From Polynucleobacter sp. TSB-Sco08W16 (GTDB lineage: Bacteria > Pseudomonadota > Gammaproteobacteria > Burkholderiales > Burkholderiaceae), in assembly GCF_018687455.1 (NCBI RefSeq), contig NZ_CP061291.1, positions 1,116,001-1,180,000 on the forward strand: a DNA stretch of 64,000 bases, written 5' to 3'. The first letter of the stretch is position 1; every line of letters starts with the position of its first letter. The position numbers and the translations under genes are program-made. Below, one piece after another: positions 61,173-64,000 of the stretch. The notes under the pieces are model-generated. The model saw nothing but the letters and a program-made list of their open reading frames with translations, was not told the origin of the DNA and did not search any database.

Positions 61173-61653
61173 GGTAGTAACCGTAAACACAACGACTTCC
61201 TCCCCGCGAGGGATCATGGGTGTCATACATGACTCCATCAATCACCGCAGTCAGGTGCTTAGAAACCTTCACAATCAACGTTCCGACAGGTAACTCATCA
61301 GGCCTAAGATGAACTTGGCAGCCAGCACCCACCTTCATCGTTGGTACCCACTCAAAGCCCTGTTTCAGAATGTAATCATGAAAGACGTTCCGATGGTTGC
61401 CATTGCGCGGGGATGGGCCTGTAAGGGTGAGATGACGGGAAAGCTTGTTATCCCGCTCCTGCGCATAACGCTCATTAGCCTCGCGTAGATCTTCATAGAC
61501 CTGCATGTAAGGCAAGTTGGCAGCAATTGCAATTGATCTCACAACACAATCGCCTGCCCCGCCCTTAAACCCAGCCGCATCTCTACCGCCATCATGAAAT
61601 TCAAATGGAAAGGTCTGATGTGCCTTAGAAAAGAGTTTGAAGATACTAAACAA
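61138..61653 (-). CDS. Uncharacterised protein with papain-like Cys-His-Asp pattern
   Basis: A 171-residue protein not assigned to a named family. It has no clear signal peptide. GGAGDCVVRSIAIA (Cys36 at a helix start), SKHLTAVIDGVMYDTHDPSR (His133, Asp147) and the terminal CVYGYYLK resemble the nucleophile-helix and His/Asp strands of papain-fold enzymes (peptidases, transglutaminases, NlpC-type), also seen in phage proteins. The central part (ERDNKLSRHLTLTGPSPRNGNHRN) is basic. Enzyme activity is an inference. It converges with the channel-like gene and has a 79-base gap from malate synthase. Confidence 0.65.
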   Translation of the reverse strand: MFSIFKLFSKAHQTFPFEFHDGGRDAAGFKGGAGDCVVRSIAIAANLPYMQVYEDLREANERYAQERDNKLSRHLTLTGPSPRNGNHRNVFHDYILKQGFEWVPTMKVGAGCQVHLRPDELPVGTLIVKVSKHLTAVIDGVMYDTHDPSRGGSRCVYGYYLKNRQDPCGHI

Positions 61654-61679
61654 TTTGATTGATTATTAGCTGCAAATAA

Positions 61680-61716
61680 AAATGGACTTGCCTTGCGGCA
61701 AATCCATTTCATTTTT
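61680..61716 (-). terminator. Intrinsic terminator downstream of glcB
   Basis: AAATGGA-C-TTGCC (61680-61692), loop TTGC, GGCAA-A-TCCATTT (61697-61709): 12 pairs with one internal mismatch. On the minus strand a T-run follows the stem; on the plus strand TTTTTT lies at 61712-61717, so it may work both ways. Confidence 0.85.
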
Positions 61717-61732
61717 TACCGTTAGACGTGAA

Positions 61733-63949
61733 TTATTTAGCCTGAGCCTTCTTCACTTCTAAACGCCATGCATGCAACAAAGGCTCTGTGTAGCCATTTG
61801 GCTGTTCGAGACCCTTGAAGATCAAATCGCTGGCTGCTTTATAAGCAAATGAGTCTTGGTAGTTTGGCATCATTGGCTTATACAAAGCATCTCCAGCATT
61901 CTGACCGTCTACTACCTTAGCCATACGCTGCAAAGTTTCATTTACCTGGTCTGCAGTTACCACGCCATGCAATAACCAGTTAGCAATATGCTGGCTAGAA
62001 ATACGCAATGTTGCACGGTCTTCCATCAGACCGACGTTATGAATATCAGGCACCTTAGAGCAACCAACACCTTGGTCAATCCAGCGAACTACATAACCTA
62101 AGATACCTTGGCAGTTGTTGTCCAACTCTTGCTGAATCTCTTCTTTGGACCAATTTGGCTTCTCAGCTACTGGGATCGTAAGTAAATCATTGATCAAGGC
62201 TTCGGCTTCAGCAGCGGTATCGAGCTTTTCCATTTCTTTTTGGATCTCAGCTACGTTTACCTGATGATAGTGAAGTGCATGCAAGGTTGCCGCTGTTGGT
62301 GACGGTACCCAAGCAGTATTAGCGCCTGCTTTCGGATGAACAATCTTTTGCTCAAGCATGGCCTTCATCAAATCTGGCATTGCCCACATACCCTTACCGA
62401 TTTGAGCGCGACCACGCAAGCCACAATCCAAACCTGCAAAGACGTTACGACGCTCATAGGCAGATAACCATTTGCTGGTTTTCATATCCCCTTTACGGAT
62501 CATTGGACCTGCGTACATAGAGGTGTGCATTTCATCCCCAGTACGATCTAAGAAGCCGGTGTTAATGAAGGCAACACGTGCTCCTGCTGCTGCAATCGCT
62601 GCTTTGATGTTAGCGCTCATACGACGCTCTTCATCCATGATGCCTAGCTTTACAGTGTCTGCTGGCAGACCAAGCAATTTCTCAACACGACCAAACAGCT
62701 CGCCTGCAAAAGCCACTTCTTCTGGGCTGTGCATTTTTGGCTTCACGATGTAGACAGAACCTTTGCGAGTATTGCCGATAGCCTGGGTTGCGGGACGATT
62801 GATGTCATACAAGGCAATCAACACAGTCACTACAGCATCCAAGATACCTTCGTAAATCTCTTTGCCATCGCCGGTAATAATGGCTGGGTTGGTCATTAAG
62901 TGGCCAACGTTACGAAGGAACAAGAGTGAACGGCCATGCAAAGTCACTACACCATCTTTTGCATCTACTGCGCCAATACCGGCTTTGTATTTACGATCTG
63001 GATTTAGAGCGCGAGTAAAGGTTTTGCCACCCTTTTCTACTTCCTCAACCAAGGCGCCCTTCAAGATACCAAGCCAGTTCTCATAAGCGAGAACCTTGTC
63101 GTCACCATCAACTGCAGCGATAGAATCTTCTAGATCCAAAATCGTAGAAAGCGCTGCCTCGAGTACTACATCGTTAATGCCTGCAGGATCGCCAGCACCA
63201 ATCGTTTTGCTCTTATTAATTTCGATATCAATATGCACACCGTTGTTACGCAAGAGCACAGAGCTAGGCGCTGCTGCATCACCTTGATATCCAACGAATT
63301 GCTTTTCGTCAGCCAAGCCAGTGACGCTACCGTCTTTGAGCTTCACGGACAATTTGTTGCCATCCACCGAATACGCTACTGAATCTTTATGCGAACCCTT
63401 AGCTAAAGGTGCAGCTTGATCTAAGAAATTACGCGCAAACGCAACGACTTTTGCACCGCGAATTGGGTTGTATGCACCCGCTTTCGTAGCGCCATCTTCT
63501 TCAGATAAAACGTCTGTTCCATAGAGGGCGTCATACAAAGAGCCCCAACGTGCATTTGCAGCATTGAGCGCGTAACGAGCGTTGAGAACCGGAACAACTA
63601 ACTGAGGACCTGCTTGCAATGCCAATTCATCATCAACATTCTTAGTAGTACCCGCCACCTTACCCGGAACATCATCAAGATAATCAATTTCCTTAAGAAA
63701 CTTACGATAGGCTGGCATATCTTTGATTGGACCTGGATTAGCTTGATGCCATTTATCTAGATCAACCTGAATGCGATCGCGTTTAGCAAGCAATGCTTCA
63801 TTTTTAGGGGTTAAGTCTTTAACGATTTCGTCGAAGCCCTTCCAAAAGTCAGCGCTCTTGATACCAGTTCCTGGAAGCACTTTGTCTTCGATGAAGCGAT
63901 ATAGAGGAGTTGCTACTTGAAGGCTATTGCAGGTAGTACGTGCAGTCAT
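61733..63949 (-). CDS. glcB: Malate synthase G
   Basis: A 738-residue malate synthase G (E. coli 723), which condenses glyoxylate and acetyl-CoA to malate. Motifs: LEDSIAAVDGDDKV (catalytic and Mg-binding region), GRSLLFLRNVGHLM, YIVKPKMHSPEEVAFA, LGIMDEERRMSANIKAAI, INTGFLDRTGDEMHTSM and the C-terminal NVGLMEDRATLRISSQHIANWL with the catalytic base Asp. It serves acetate, fatty-acid or glycolate growth. Upstream bases 63950-64000 show AAGG about 11 bases before the ATG; the promoter lies beyond the edge. No glycolate operon is adjacent in the window. Confidence 0.97.
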   Translation of the reverse strand: MTARTTCNSLQVATPLYRFIEDKVLPGTGIKSADFWKGFDEIVKDLTPKNEALLAKRDRIQVDLDKWHQANPGPIKDMPAYRKFLKEIDYLDDVPGKVAGTTKNVDDELALQAGPQLVVPVLNARYALNAANARWGSLYDALYGTDVLSEEDGATKAGAYNPIRGAKVVAFARNFLDQAAPLAKGSHKDSVAYSVDGNKLSVKLKDGSVTGLADEKQFVGYQGDAAAPSSVLLRNNGVHIDIEINKSKTIGAGDPAGINDVVLEAALSTILDLEDSIAAVDGDDKVLAYENWLGILKGALVEEVEKGGKTFTRALNPDRKYKAGIGAVDAKDGVVTLHGRSLLFLRNVGHLMTNPAIITGDGKEIYEGILDAVVTVLIALYDINRPATQAIGNTRKGSVYIVKPKMHSPEEVAFAGELFGRVEKLLGLPADTVKLGIMDEERRMSANIKAAIAAAGARVAFINTGFLDRTGDEMHTSMYAGPMIRKGDMKTSKWLSAYERRNVFAGLDCGLRGRAQIGKGMWAMPDLMKAMLEQKIVHPKAGANTAWVPSPTAATLHALHYHQVNVAEIQKEMEKLDTAAEAEALINDLLTIPVAEKPNWSKEEIQQELDNNCQGILGYVVRWIDQGVGCSKVPDIHNVGLMEDRATLRISSQHIANWLLHGVVTADQVNETLQRMAKVVDGQNAGDALYKPMMPNYQDSFAYKAASDLIFKGLEQPNGYTEPLLHAWRLEVKKAQAK

Positions 63950-64000
63950 GTTGAAAACCTTAGTGTCTGATACAAAAGTTAATAAATGGGTTGCTTACTG

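Noticed and set aside
1..64000. CRISPR array, insertion sequence, prophage or toxin-antitoxin module
   Set aside because: No spaced direct repeats, terminal inverted repeats, transposase, phage structural gene or recognisable toxin-antitoxin pair was seen.

Overview
The window looks like core chromosome of a betaproteobacterium in the Burkholderiaceae, most likely Polynucleobacter or a close relative. The genes are compact (gaps often under 20 bases), base composition is moderate (A+T slightly above half by eye), and the gene set fits: pyruvate dehydrogenase operon aceE-aceF-lpdA with lipoyl domains on E2 and E3, a phasin, a fused pabBC, an aat-bpt pair, and glnA-ntrB-ntrC. The genus is inferred from protein resemblance without a database search. 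No phage, insertion sequence, plasmid gene or CRISPR array was seen.

Layout. 1-10.6 kb, plus strand: aminotransferase (cut by the left edge), glutathione transferase, 3-hydroxyacyl-CoA dehydrogenase, DUF3429 membrane protein, rarA, a DsbA-fold isomerase, periplasmic cyclophilin, pabBC, Nudix hydrolase, aat, bpt, pyrD. 10.7-14.3 kb: IclR regulator, PBP7-type peptidase, EamA exporter, phasin. 14.4-20.5 kb, minus: the PDH operon, divergent from a sensor kinase/response regulator pair, then folD and prlC. 26.9-32.4 kb, minus: glnA-ntrB-ntrC-xth-GST. 32.6-37.2 kb, minus: a five-gene envelope-like cluster ending in cinA. 37.3-45 kb: hrpA divergent from argA, yggX, a probable small RNA, rpiA divergent from tal. 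45.1-51.2 kb, minus: an RND efflux operon. 51.2-54.6 kb: DUF2892 protein, rlmB, rnr. 54.76 kb: tRNA-Leu(CAG). 54.9-61.7 kb: transporters and poorly known genes. 61.7-64 kb: malate synthase G.

The strongest unusual observations are two. (1) NtrC has an intact receiver and DNA-binding domain, but its sigma54-contact loop reads GAFPGA instead of GAFTGA and its Walker B aspartate is glycine; the glnA upstream region nevertheless keeps two perfect NtrC-type palindromes 52 bp apart. This suggests a nitrogen regulator that has left the sigma54 mechanism. (2) Between yggX and rpiA lies an orphan RNA candidate of about 158 nt with a near-consensus promoter, a row of hairpins (one closed by a GAAA tetraloop) and a strong intrinsic terminator; I do not recognise it as a known family.
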